A DNA stretch of 64,000 nt, taken from Pseudarthrobacter sp. PS3-L1. Its GTDB lineage: Bacteria; Actinomycetota; Actinomycetes; Actinomycetales; Micrococcaceae. How positions within the stretch are numbered: position 1 is the first letter of the stretch; every line of letters starts with the position of its first letter. Positions 22,246 through 30,466 of this stretch are shown in pieces. Below the pieces are notes generated by a model, which made no database searches, was not told the DNA's origin, and saw nothing but the letters and a program-made list of their open reading frames with translations. The stretch lies in the NCBI RefSeq assembly GCF_030063285.1, contig NZ_JASISU010000001.1, positions 890,249 through 954,248 of the forward strand, in the 5' to 3' direction. Made by a program: the position numbers and the translations under genes.

Positions 22246-22926
22246 TCAGAAGTCCATGCGTGGCGCATCAAGCACCGAGTCCGCTACCCCTCGCGCTTCC
22301 CACTGGGTGAAGGGCTCATCAAGGGAATACTTCCCATCGCGGCCGCGCACAAGTGTGCGCAGGGCCGCGTTGTCCGGGTTGTTCAGTGATTCAAAATACT
22401 CCACAGACCAGTGGAACCATCGCATGCAAAACAGGCGCATTGTCAATCCGTGGGTCACCAGAAGGGTATTGGATGCATAGCTGGGCCGGTCCCAATGCCT
22501 GTGCAGGGTCTCCAGGAACGACGAGGTCCTGTCGTAGACATCGGAGCCTGATTCTCCCTCACGGAACCGGTAGAAAAAATGTCCGTACGCGTTGCGAAGT
22601 TTCCGCTGTTCCTCGATATCGGCAGCGCTCTGGAAATTAGCCCAGTCCTGTTCGCGGAGCCGCGGCTCTTCAACAACCCGGTCCACCAGCGCGCCAAGGT
22701 TGAGGGCTTCAAGGGTCTGGTAAGTGCGCAGATAGGGAGAGACATAGACGCTGATTGGCTGGCCGTCCAGGTCACGGCGAAGCTGCTCGCCAGCCGCCAC
22801 TGCCTGAGAAATTCCCAGATCCGTCAGCGGAATCCGGTAGTCAGGAACCCTGTCATAAATCGAGGGGTCAACGTTGGCAGCCGATTGGCCGTGTCGGATC
22901 ATGAATATTCTGCCGGGTGCACTCAC
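22246..22926 (-). CDS. histidine phosphatase family protein
   Basis: This 226-residue phosphatase of the phosphoglycerate-mutase-like superfamily has the catalytic IRHGQS motif (Arg11, His12) right at the N-terminus and the second active-site His in LVTHGLTMRLF. Members act on many phosphomonoesters, and the substrate is not predictable. The start is GTG. It is convergent with hutI and divergent from the CPBP protease gene 67 bases away. Confidence 0.88.
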   Translation of the reverse strand: MSAPGRIFMIRHGQSAANVDPSIYDRVPDYRIPLTDLGISQAVAAGEQLRRDLDGQPISVYVSPYLRTYQTLEALNLGALVDRVVEEPRLREQDWANFQSAADIEEQRKLRNAYGHFFYRFREGESGSDVYDRTSSFLETLHRHWDRPSYASNTLLVTHGLTMRLFCMRWFHWSVEYFESLNNPDNAALRTLVRGRDGKYSLDEPFTQWEARGVADSVLDAPRMDF

Positions 22927-22993
22927 GTTCCCAGCTTAGGCTCCACCGGTTCACATCCAGCGCTTTATCGGTTTCAACAGGCAAGATAGAACC

Positions 22994-23743
22994 ATGCTGC
23001 CAGCCTCCCGTCGCCGCCTGCGGATTGAAGTACTTATTGTTTCTGGATTGTCCCTGGGCCAGTCCGCCGTCTATTCGGTAGTGCAGCTCCTGGACAAGCT
23101 CAGCCGTGCTCCGCTGGCAGAAGGAACATCAACGCTTAATGCCTCACGGAACAGCCGCGAGTACTTCGACCTTACCTACCAGATGCTGGACATCGTCTTT
23201 GCCCTGGTTCCCGTGGCACTGGTGCTGTATCTACTTGGCAGCTCGGGAAAGTCTCCGTTCCGCACCGTGGGATTCGACCTTCGCCGCCCCGGCAAGGATG
23301 CACTCCATGGCGCAGGCCTCGCCGTGCTCATCGGCATTCCCTCCCTGGGCCTCTATGCTGCAGGCCGGGCGCTGGGCATCACAACGGCCATCATTCCAAG
23401 TGCACTGGATGCCTATTGGTGGACCATCCCGGTGCTGATCCTCTCAGCGATTCGGCACGGAATCGTGGAGGAAGTGATTGTGGTGGGATACCTGATGGAC
23501 CGGTTCGGAAAATTTGGCTGGCGCACGCCTGTAGCGATCGTGGTGAGCGCAGCCCTTCGCGGCAGCTACCACCTCTACCAGGGTTTCGGCCCCTTCGTGG
23601 GCAACTTCGTGATGGGCCTGGTTTTCGCCTGGCTGTACACACGGACGCGGCGCGTGATGCCCCTGGTCATAGCCCACGCAATCCTAGATACTTTCGCATT
23701 TGTGGGATTCAGCCTCTTTGGCCGCCTTGTTGGGCTGGGCTAG
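22994..23743 (+). CDS. CPBP family intramembrane metalloprotease
   Basis: This 249-residue membrane protein has about six to seven helices. The CPBP (Abi) motifs are visible: the Glu pair Glu159-Glu160 in RHGIVEEVIVVGYL, a His at 193 in RGSYHLYQG, and His228 in VIAHAILD. These residues bind the metal in Rce1-like proteases. Bacterial members are linked to protein maturation or bacteriocin immunity, but nothing nearby points to a substrate. Confidence 0.87.
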   Translation: MLPASRRRLRIEVLIVSGLSLGQSAVYSVVQLLDKLSRAPLAEGTSTLNASRNSREYFDLTYQMLDIVFALVPVALVLYLLGSSGKSPFRTVGFDLRRPGKDALHGAGLAVLIGIPSLGLYAAGRALGITTAIIPSALDAYWWTIPVLILSAIRHGIVEEVIVVGYLMDRFGKFGWRTPVAIVVSAALRGSYHLYQGFGPFVGNFVMGLVFAWLYTRTRRVMPLVIAHAILDTFAFVGFSLFGRLVGLG

Positions 23744-23763
23744 GGAATCGGCGCCAAGAAAAG

Positions 23764-23811
23764 CGACCGCCCGTGCGTGACTCCCCTGGGGGAGTCACGC
23801 ACGGGCGGTCG
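23764..23811. terminator. perfect 48-base palindrome between convergent genes
   Basis: Two 23-base arms match perfectly around a 2-base centre (TG). It lies 20 bases after the CPBP gene stop and 65 bases from the convergent VOC gene. A stem this long should end transcription in both directions. Confidence 0.8.
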
Positions 23812-23875
23812 AATGACCTAGCGGTGTCTGAGCCGGGTCCATCTTGCCCTGGGCCGCGAACGAACCCATGAAGCC

Positions 23876-24523
23876 TTAGATGGTCACGGCCCCGGACGAG
23901 GTCTCGAATGTCACAGACATGATTCCTGGTGTGCCCTTGGGTGCCATCCAGTTCACTGCGACGTCCTCGAGCGGCTTCTCCACGGGTTCCCCCAGCCACT
24001 CGGTCACGCGTTCTGCAGAACCTGCAATGGTCAGGCTGGACATCTTGACGTGGCTCTCGTAGGCGTTGGACGGATGCAGTGCATCGTCGCCGTCCCATTT
24101 GAGCATGTAGGGCACCTGGGGATCGGCAATCAGGCCCAAGATCCCGATCTGCTTCCAGACCAGCTCGCGCCCATCCGGAAACTTGCGGTTGCCATTGACG
24201 GCAGAGCGGCCCAGGCGTGACTCGAACGGTGCAAGGTCGTCCACCTCGACGCACCAGCCCATCCAGCCGCCGCCAGCTTCGGAGCGCGCCCGGACTGCCT
24301 GGCCGAAGGGCGCCTTGTCCGAGGCGGGGTGCGCCAGGACTTCAACGACCTCAAGGTATTTGTGGCCGGACAGGGGAATGATCATATTGCGGGTACCGAA
24401 GCGCGGGTGCACTCCGCCCCTGACTGCCTCGACGCCCAGGGCGCCAGCAATTCTCTCGGTGGTGGCCGCGAGGCCATCCTTTTCACAGGCGTAAGAAACG
24501 TGATCCATGCGCATGCCCATCAT
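23876..24523 (-). CDS. VOC/glyoxalase-like domain protein
   Basis: The protein has 215 residues. The N-terminal MRMDHVSYACEKDGL and IIPLSGHKYLEVVEVL match the glyoxalase-like (VOC) fold, here in the double-length form with a second half containing WMGWCVEVDDLAPFESRL. Such proteins bind a metal and act as lyases, dioxygenases or resistance proteins, but no specific role is clear. Four ATG codons lie in the first six residues; the first is used. It is divergent from the metY riboswitch. Confidence 0.8.
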   Translation of the reverse strand: MMGMRMDHVSYACEKDGLAATTERIAGALGVEAVRGGVHPRFGTRNMIIPLSGHKYLEVVEVLAHPASDKAPFGQAVRARSEAGGGWMGWCVEVDDLAPFESRLGRSAVNGNRKFPDGRELVWKQIGILGLIADPQVPYMLKWDGDDALHPSNAYESHVKMSSLTIAGSAERVTEWLGEPVEKPLEDVAVNWMAPKGTPGIMSVTFETSSGAVTI

Positions 24524-24652
24524 CTTGGCACTTTGTGACCAGCCTCTCAGCTTAGGTAACCCTAACTTTTTCAGCTGATGGTTCGATCCAGTGTTTTTCT
24601 CCCTTCGTCACAATGGCCATGGCAGGCCATCTGGTTCCTACACTGGGGATAT

Positions 24653-24768
24653 AGGTCATGAGTGCCAGCGCATTGCCCCGGCTTGCTGGCCGGCAACCCT
24701 CCACCCGCGGTGGGGTGCCCCGGGTGAGGACCTGGCCGTCCGGTGATTGCCGGCGGCAAGCGCGCCCG
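24653..24768 (+). promoter_or_regulatory. SAM-IV riboswitch ahead of metY
   Basis: The conserved pieces are GGTCATGAGTGCCAGCG, CCCGGCTTGCTGGCCGGCAA, CCCTCCACC, GGGGTGCCCCGGGTGAGGAC, and the 3' pseudoknot strand GGCAAGCGCG after a hairpin. This is the actinobacterial SAM-IV aptamer, which lowers expression of methionine genes when S-adenosylmethionine is abundant. A short GGTGTC/GACACC hairpin (24768 to 24787) and the ribosome site AAGGAGG lie between it and metY, which fits control of translation start. Confidence 0.88.
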
Positions 24769-24811
24769 GTGTCACGGAAGCGACACCAGGGCCCTGTAAG
24801 GAGGATGCAAC

Positions 24812-26134
24812 ATGTCCGCTTCATGGTCATTTGAGACCCGTCAGATACATGCCGGGCAGAGCCCCGACACCGCAACCGGTGCCAGGGCGCTACCGATCTA
24901 CCAGACGACGTCGTTCGTCTTTCCCAGTGCCGAAAGTGCAGCGAACCGTTTTGCGCTCAAGGACCTGGACCCCATCTATACCCGGATCGGAAATCCTACT
25001 CAGGATGCCGTGGAACAGCGGATCGCCAGCCTGGAGGGGGGCCTGGCCGCCCTGCTGCTGAGCTCCGGGCAGGCCGCCTCGACGCTGGCCATCCTCAACG
25101 TGGCGGAGTCGGGGGACCATGTTGTAGCAAGTCCCAGCCTCTACGGCGGCACCTACAACCTTCTGGCCCACACCCTGAAAAAGTTCGGTATCAGCGTCAC
25201 GTTCGTGGCGGACCTGGACAACCTGGACCAGTGGCGCGATGCTGCCCTGCCCAATACCAAACTCTTTTTCGGCGAAGTAGTCTCCAATCCCCGCCAGGAT
25301 GTCCTGGAAATCGAAGGTATTTCCGCCGTGGCGCACGAGGTCGGGGTGCCGTTGATAGTAGACAACACACTTGCCACGCCATACCTGATCCGTCCCTTGG
25401 AATGGGGTGCGGACATTGTGGTGCACTCAGCCACCAAATACCTCGGTGGCCACGGAACGGCAATCGGCGGCGTTATCGTCGATTCCGGAAAATTCGACTT
25501 CAGCAAGGATCCAGAGCGGTTCCCGAACTTCAATACCCCCGATCCCAGCTACAACGGCCTCGTGTATGCCCGTGATCTGGGCGCTGACGGTGCCCTGGGT
25601 GCCAACCTGTCCTACATCCTCAAAGCCAGGGTTCAGTTGCTCCGCGACCTTGGGCCGTCCGTCTCCCCCTTCAATGCGTTCCTCATTGCCCAGGGACTTG
25701 AAACACTGAGCCTGCGGGTTGAACGGCACGTGGCCAACGCCACCACCGTGGCGCAGTGGCTCGAAGCCAGGGACGACGTCGAATCCGTCGCCTACGCGGG
25801 ACTTGCCTCCAGTCCCTGGTACGAGCGGGGCCGCAAATACGGGCCGCGAGGCACCGGCGCAATTGTCTCATTTGTCCTGCCCGGGGGAGCAGATGCCGGA
25901 CAGGCCTTCGTGGATGCCCTTGAACTGCACTCCAATGTGGCCAATATCGGGGACGTGCGCTCGTTGGTCATCCACCCGGCCTCCACCACGCACAGCCAAC
26001 TCACGGCGGAGCAGCAGGCGACTGCAGGCGTGCTGCCAGGGATGGTGCGGCTCTCGGTGGGCCTGGAGCACATAGATGACATCCTTGCGGACCTGGATGC
26101 CGGATTCCGCGCTGCCAAGACAGCGGCAGGCTAG
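24812..26134 (+). CDS. metY: O-acetylhomoserine sulfhydrylase
   Basis: This 440-residue PLP enzyme of the Cys/Met metabolism family makes homocysteine from O-acetylhomoserine and sulfide. Lys209 in VVHSATKYLGGHG is the PLP lysine. YTRIGNPTQDAVEQRIASLEGG and the SSGQAA loop are typical. It is longer than cystathionine synthases, as expected for this group. The SAM-IV riboswitch ahead and metX downstream, which supplies the substrate, support the call. Confidence 0.95.
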   Translation: MSASWSFETRQIHAGQSPDTATGARALPIYQTTSFVFPSAESAANRFALKDLDPIYTRIGNPTQDAVEQRIASLEGGLAALLLSSGQAASTLAILNVAESGDHVVASPSLYGGTYNLLAHTLKKFGISVTFVADLDNLDQWRDAALPNTKLFFGEVVSNPRQDVLEIEGISAVAHEVGVPLIVDNTLATPYLIRPLEWGADIVVHSATKYLGGHGTAIGGVIVDSGKFDFSKDPERFPNFNTPDPSYNGLVYARDLGADGALGANLSYILKARVQLLRDLGPSVSPFNAFLIAQGLETLSLRVERHVANATTVAQWLEARDDVESVAYAGLASSPWYERGRKYGPRGTGAIVSFVLPGGADAGQAFVDALELHSNVANIGDVRSLVIHPASTTHSQLTAEQQATAGVLPGMVRLSVGLEHIDDILADLDAGFRAAKTAAG

Positions 26135-26146
26135 CGCCCTCCATGG

Positions 26147-26203
26147 TGCGGGCAGCTGCGGTGCGGACTGCAGCTGCCCAGCTGGCAGTGGCGTGGCCCG
26201 CAC
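26147..26203. terminator. compound hairpin after metY
   Basis: The outer arms GTGCGGGC and GCCCGCAC enclose an inner perfect 9-base stem (GGCAGCTGC with GCAGCTGCC). It starts 13 bases after the metY stop and would separate metY from the riboswitch-controlled metX. Confidence 0.5.
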
Positions 26204-26258
26204 TCGTCCCCTCATATCGTGCGCCGCGATCTGCTGGAGTCACAAACCGGTCACACGC

Positions 26259-26289
26259 TTGGCATTCGGAGGCAAGGGTTTCGTAGAAT
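26259..26289 (+). promoter_or_regulatory. putative metX promoter
   Basis: TTGGCA and TAGAAT are separated by 19 bases and end 6 bases before the metX riboswitch begins. The spacing is a little long, so this is tentative. It fits a transcript that starts at the aptamer. Confidence 0.4.
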
Positions 26290-26295
26290 CGGTGC

Positions 26296-26411
26296 AGGTC
26301 ATGAGTGCCAGCGACAGCCCCGGCTTGCTGGCCGGCAACCCTCCACTTGCGGCGGGGTGCCCCGGGTGAGGACCTGGTGCGCCGTTCAACCGACGGCGCG
26401 CAAGCGCGAGG
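26296..26411 (+). promoter_or_regulatory. SAM-IV riboswitch ahead of metX
   Basis: This is nearly the same core as the copy ahead of metY: GGTCATGAGTGCCAGCGAC, CCCGGCTTGCTGGCCGGCAA, CCCTCCACTTGC, GGGGTGCCCCGGGTGAGGACC. It then has a different 3' hairpin (GCGCCGT with ACGGCGC) and the GCGCAAGCGCG pseudoknot strand. It ends 13 bases before the metX start, so the switch probably hides the ribosome site. Confidence 0.88.
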
Positions 26412-26424
26412 CTAGGTCACTATC

Positions 26425-27681
26425 ATGAGTATTTTTCTTTCCGGTCAGGCGATGGGCGCGCACGCAGATCCAACAGGCGCAACGAGGGAGCCTCTCCGTC
26501 GTGGTCCTGATCCGGTTGTCTCCGGACCTGCTGTTTCCGGACCTGCCGCTTCTGAACCAGCGGCCACCGGGATGCCGCAACGCCACACGGGCAAGGGGAA
26601 CGACGGACTCCTGAGATTTGCCTCCGTTGGACCAGTGCAGCTTGAGGCGGGCGGATTCCTGCCTGATGTGACACTGGCCTACGAAACGTGGGGAGCGCTC
26701 AACGCGGATTCTTCCAATGCGATCCTGATCCACCATGCACTTACTGGCAGTACCCACGTCACACAGGGTGACAGTGATGACGCTGGGTGGTGGGAAGAGC
26801 TGGTAGGTCCTGGTGCTCCGGTGAACACTACCAAATTTTTTGTTGTCTCCGTGAACATGCTGGGAGGCTGCTATGGCTCCACCGGGCCAGCATCGACTGC
26901 ACCGGATGGCCGCCCCTGGGGCTCACGGTTCCCCCTCATTACCCTCCGGGACACGGTGGAAGTCGAAGAGCGGTTGGCTGACCAGTTGGGCATCGCTACC
27001 TGGCATGCTGTTGTGGGCGGGTCACTGGGCGGTGCACGTGCTCTTGAGTGGGCCATCAGCCGGCCTGACCGCGTCCAACGATGCGGCGTCATTGCATGTG
27101 GTCCAACCAGCACGGCGGAGCAGATCGCTTTTGCCCAGGCGCAGACCCTTGCTATCAGGCAAGACAGGGATTTCAACGACGGCGATTACTATGGGGGTCC
27201 GTTGCCCGACGCCGGGTTGGCGTTGGCACGGCGCATCGCCCACATCACCTACCGCTCCGCAGCGGAACTTGATAACCGCTTTGGCCGTCAGCCCCAGCAG
27301 CTCGAACAGCCGCTGCAGGCCCAGGCGCTTGCCCAGAGGGGGCGCTATCAAGTGGAAAGCTACCTGGATCACCAGGGCAACAAGTTGGTGGGCCGCTTCG
27401 ACGCGAACAGCTATGTGGTCATCACTGAGGCCCTCATGAGCCATGACATCACCCGCGGGCGGGGGACCCTTGGCGAGGCACTGGGTAGGACAAGTGCCCA
27501 GTTCTTCATTGCTGCCGTCACCTCGGACCGGCTCTACTTTCCTGCTGAGTCAGAGTCGCTTGCGGCGGCTCTCCCCACACCGGTGGACGTCCATATGATC
27601 AGCGCAGGAATTGGCCACGACGCCTTCCTGACGGATATTGCGCAGGTGGCTGAACCCTTGCGACTGCACCTTAGCCAGTGA
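26425..27681 (+). CDS. metX: homoserine O-acetyltransferase
   Basis: This alpha/beta-hydrolase-fold acyltransferase has 418 residues. It transfers acetyl from acetyl-CoA to L-homoserine, feeding MetY. Ser200 in VVGGSLGGARALEWA is the nucleophile. The family stretches NAILIHHALTGSTH and NMLGGCYGSTGPAS and the C-terminal GIGHDAFL with the catalytic His are present. The first 55 or so residues are a Pro/Ala/Ser/Gly-rich lead with repeated SGPA words and lie outside the enzyme fold, so a downstream start is possible; the ATG closest to the riboswitch is used. Confidence 0.93.
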   Translation: MSIFLSGQAMGAHADPTGATREPLRRGPDPVVSGPAVSGPAASEPAATGMPQRHTGKGNDGLLRFASVGPVQLEAGGFLPDVTLAYETWGALNADSSNAILIHHALTGSTHVTQGDSDDAGWWEELVGPGAPVNTTKFFVVSVNMLGGCYGSTGPASTAPDGRPWGSRFPLITLRDTVEVEERLADQLGIATWHAVVGGSLGGARALEWAISRPDRVQRCGVIACGPTSTAEQIAFAQAQTLAIRQDRDFNDGDYYGGPLPDAGLALARRIAHITYRSAAELDNRFGRQPQQLEQPLQAQALAQRGRYQVESYLDHQGNKLVGRFDANSYVVITEALMSHDITRGRGTLGEALGRTSAQFFIAAVTSDRLYFPAESESLAAALPTPVDVHMISAGIGHDAFLTDIAQVAEPLRLHLSQ

Positions 27682-27741
27682 TCCCGACGGCATCGTACCG
27701 TTGGCGAAGTGCGGGACTTCGGACCCACAGACGCACGTATA

Positions 27742-28323
27742 TTAGCCCTTCATGATCTCCGAGCGTTGGGACATGTAATCCTCCATGGAGAGTTCACCGG
27801 CGCTGTATTTCTCATCCAGTTCAGCAAGTTTTCGGGCCCGGAAGCCCTGGGGACCGGCGGGCGACGTCGGCAGGTCAGGGCCTGCCTGTTCCGTCCCGCC
27901 GCCTGGCCCTGCCTGCGTGTCCTGCTGTCCCTGGGTGCCCCAGTTGGGCTGCGCTGGTTGTCCCGGATAGCTGGGCAGCTGGTTACCGGAGGGCTGCTCG
28001 CCATGGTTCTGCCCGCCATGGTTCTGCCCGCTGGCATAGGGGTCGCCCAAGGAGGGCCCGCCCATAGGTGGGTAGGGCTGGCTCGGGGGAGTCTGCTTGG
28101 GCTGGCCCAGTTCCCGGAAACCGCCTGCCATGTAGTCCTGCTGCGTGTACCCGTCGCGAGGCTGGTTACGGGTGGGACCCGTTCCAAATCCGGGGCCGCC
28201 GGTTCCGGGGAATCCGCCTACACCATCGTGGTTGCGGCGGTTGAGTTGGGACCGCCGGTACCAGCGCATGGCCATGGGAATCAGGAAGGACAAGATGATA
28301 ATCCACAGAAACAGACTGCTCAC
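27742..28323 (-). CDS. membrane protein with SHOCT domain
   Basis: The protein has 193 residues. An N-terminal transmembrane helix (LFLWIIILSFLIPMAM) is followed by a basic patch, a long Pro/Gly/Gln-rich disordered stretch (about 35 to 155), and a C-terminal SHOCT motif (KLAELDEKYSAGELSMEDYMSQRSEIM). SHOCT is a short helical module found at the ends of many bacterial proteins, probably for oligomerisation. No enzymatic role is visible. The start is GTG. Confidence 0.8.
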   Translation of the reverse strand: MSSLFLWIIILSFLIPMAMRWYRRSQLNRRNHDGVGGFPGTGGPGFGTGPTRNQPRDGYTQQDYMAGGFRELGQPKQTPPSQPYPPMGGPSLGDPYASGQNHGGQNHGEQPSGNQLPSYPGQPAQPNWGTQGQQDTQAGPGGGTEQAGPDLPTSPAGPQGFRARKLAELDEKYSAGELSMEDYMSQRSEIMKG

Positions 28324-28457
28324 TGGAACGGACCTCTCATTGGCGGTCCCTCCAGTTTAGCGGCGGACTGGCAAGCCAGCTGGTAGCTATGCCCAGAGCG
28401 CAGGAGCAGCCGGATCCATGTGTCCTTGACCGCGGCCGGACACTCCTTCGCGGTGGA

Positions 28458-29354
28458 TCACACCGGGCGGGGTCCCTCGCCGGATCCCAGCGGTGCGCCG
28501 GTACCGAAAACAGGACCCGGAATGGGGCGCTTCGCTGTGATGCCATCGCCCGAAGACCGATGGGTCAGGCGGCGGACCACCCACGGGACAAAGTATTCCC
28601 GGGCCCACACGAGGTCGTTACCGCGGGCCTCACGCCAGGGGACCTGCGGCAGCGGTTTTGGCACCAGCGGATCGAGCGTATGCGCCACGTTCAGTGAATC
28701 CAGGACCATGGCAGCGATGGTGTGGTGGCCCATCGGTGAAAAGTGCAGGCGATCCCCATCCCACATCTGTGGATCACTGAGCTGGCGGAGGGACCACATG
28801 TCGGCAATCACGGCATCGTGGCGCGCAGCCACCGTCCGGAGATTCTCGTTGTAGATAGCAATTTTTCCGCGAATGCGTCCCAGAACGGAGGACCCGGTAT
28901 CTGGCCCGTTGAACAACACGACAGTGGCCCCATTCATGCTGAGGATCTGAACCACGGAGTCGAGTTTTTCTGCCAGGGCGTCAGGGTCGCCGCCGGGCCG
29001 GATCAGATCGTTGCCGCCCGCGGAGAGCGTTACCAGGTCCGGGCGCAGGGCCAGGCACGCCGCCAGCTGCTGGTCCACGATCTGCTGGAGCAGGCGTCCC
29101 CTCACAGCCAGGTTCGCATAGGCGAAGCCGTCGTGACCGCGGCTCAGTTCCTCGGCCACCCTGTCGGCCCAGCCCCTGTACCCACCTGGGCGGGTCGGCG
29201 CAGGGTCCCCAATCCCCTCGGTGAACGAGTCTCCCATGGCTACATAACGCCCCCACGGGTGAGGCTGCACGCTGGTGGGACTTGAACCGTCGTCGGCCAG
29301 GCCGAAACTCTCGCCGATGCCTGTTGTGGGAAGTTCTGTCCCGCGGTCCGTCAT
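28458..29354 (-). CDS. SGNH/GDSL-type esterase
   Basis: The protein has 298 residues from the chosen start. The SGNH blocks are in order: GDSF (Ser43), the Gly block in NLAVRG, GGND, and a C-terminal DGDRLHFS with the catalytic Asp and His. There is no signal peptide, so it acts in the cytoplasm, probably on esters or acyl thioesters. A GTG at 29381 would add 9 residues; the ATG at 29354 was chosen because a purine-rich CCAGGAT precedes it. The neighbouring gene, on the opposite strand, is another serine hydrolase. Confidence 0.88.
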   Translation of the reverse strand: MTDRGTELPTTGIGESFGLADDGSSPTSVQPHPWGRYVAMGDSFTEGIGDPAPTRPGGYRGWADRVAEELSRGHDGFAYANLAVRGRLLQQIVDQQLAACLALRPDLVTLSAGGNDLIRPGGDPDALAEKLDSVVQILSMNGATVVLFNGPDTGSSVLGRIRGKIAIYNENLRTVAARHDAVIADMWSLRQLSDPQMWDGDRLHFSPMGHHTIAAMVLDSLNVAHTLDPLVPKPLPQVPWREARGNDLVWAREYFVPWVVRRLTHRSSGDGITAKRPIPGPVFGTGAPLGSGEGPRPV

Positions 29355-29457
29355 ATCCTGGCCAGCCTCGTTCTTAATCACGTTTAAATCCTGCCCTGCC
29401 AGCTCACGCTACGCCACCGAAGGTTTGGCTGACAGGGCAGCTGCAAGAATAGGAACC

Positions 29458-30114
29458 ATGACTTCAGCCGATCTATTTCCCGAACCCACAGTCATGTGGG
29501 CCACACCCAACGCTGACCAGGCCGGAAAACCGCTGCTCATCCTCCTGCACGGCTATGGCGCCAACGAAAACGATCTCCTAAGCCTGGCGGAAATGCTGCC
29601 GGATGCGTTTGCGGTGGCGTCCGTGCGCGCACCCTTGGATCTCGGATCGGGCTTCAGCTGGTTTCCGCTGACCGCTGCCCTTGATTTTTCCATTGATGCA
29701 GTAACCCGGGCGGCAGACCACCTGGAAACGTGGCTGGACGGTATCCGTGCCAACCATTCCTCTGTCACGCTGCTGGGCTTTTCCCAGGGAATGGCCATGG
29801 CGACCACCCTGCTGCGGCGCCGTCCCTCGGACTATGCCGCCGTCGTCGGGCTGTCTGGTTTTGTGGTGGATGTTGGGAGCAGTACCGAACTGGGTGCCCA
29901 GGATGACCTGCTCTCCGGATCCGTCCCCTTTTTCTGGGGCCGCGACCAGCAGGACCCGGTGATTCCGGCAGACAAAATCGACTACACCATGGCCTGGCTC
30001 CGGCCACACGTGAAGCTGACCAAAGTGCTCTACACGGGTATGTGGCACGGCATCAACGCGCAGGAGATAGGCCATGTGGGCGAGTTCCTGACCCATGAGG
30101 TCCTCAAGGGCTGA
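29458..30114 (+). CDS. alpha/beta hydrolase, phospholipase/carboxylesterase type
   Basis: This 218-residue protein of the YpfH/carboxylesterase-thioesterase family has the oxyanion segment LLHGYGANENDLL, the nucleophile elbow GFSQG (Ser109), the Asp in GRDQQDPVIP, and the His in MWHGINAQEI. Members hydrolyse short acyl esters or acyl thioesters. The ATG at 29458 follows AGGA and matches the family start; the open frame continues upstream without homology. It is divergent from the SGNH gene. Confidence 0.88.
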   Translation: MTSADLFPEPTVMWATPNADQAGKPLLILLHGYGANENDLLSLAEMLPDAFAVASVRAPLDLGSGFSWFPLTAALDFSIDAVTRAADHLETWLDGIRANHSSVTLLGFSQGMAMATTLLRRRPSDYAAVVGLSGFVVDVGSSTELGAQDDLLSGSVPFFWGRDQQDPVIPADKIDYTMAWLRPHVKLTKVLYTGMWHGINAQEIGHVGEFLTHEVLKG

Positions 30115-30196
30115 AAACCTGTCTCCGTCGGCTGGATACAGCCAACCGGAATCCGCCTGATGGACGCTCAGCTGTGATAACAGTTGGCCGTCAGGA

Positions 30197-30433
30197 TCAG
30201 CTCACCAGGGGTGCACTGATCCTGACTGTCCGTCCACCCGCTGTGACAGTGTCACCATTATGCAACTGGCGGCCTCGCCGTTCGTCGATGTCTCCGTTAA
30301 CCTTGACTAGGCCGTTGCGGATCATGTCCGCAGCCTCAACCCCGTCTTCCACCAGGTTCGCCAGCTTCAGCAGCTGGCCCAACCGAATCATGTCGTCCCG
30401 GAGCGTAATTACTTCAATGTCCTGCTTATCCAT
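30197..30433 (-). CDS. S4-domain RNA-binding protein
   Basis: This 78-residue protein is almost entirely one S4 domain (RLGQLLKLANLVEDGVEAADMIRNGLVKVNG ... LHNGDTVTAGG), like E. coli YbcJ. S4 domains bind structured RNA, in tRNA synthetases, pseudouridine synthases and ribosome quality-control factors. As a single-domain protein its target is not known. It ends the minus-strand stretch before a divergent transporter gene. Confidence 0.88.
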   Translation of the reverse strand: MDKQDIEVITLRDDMIRLGQLLKLANLVEDGVEAADMIRNGLVKVNGDIDERRGRQLHNGDTVTAGGRTVRISAPLVS

Positions 30434-30466
30434 ACTGCCAATGATGCCCGACCGGAGGCTCCCCGC

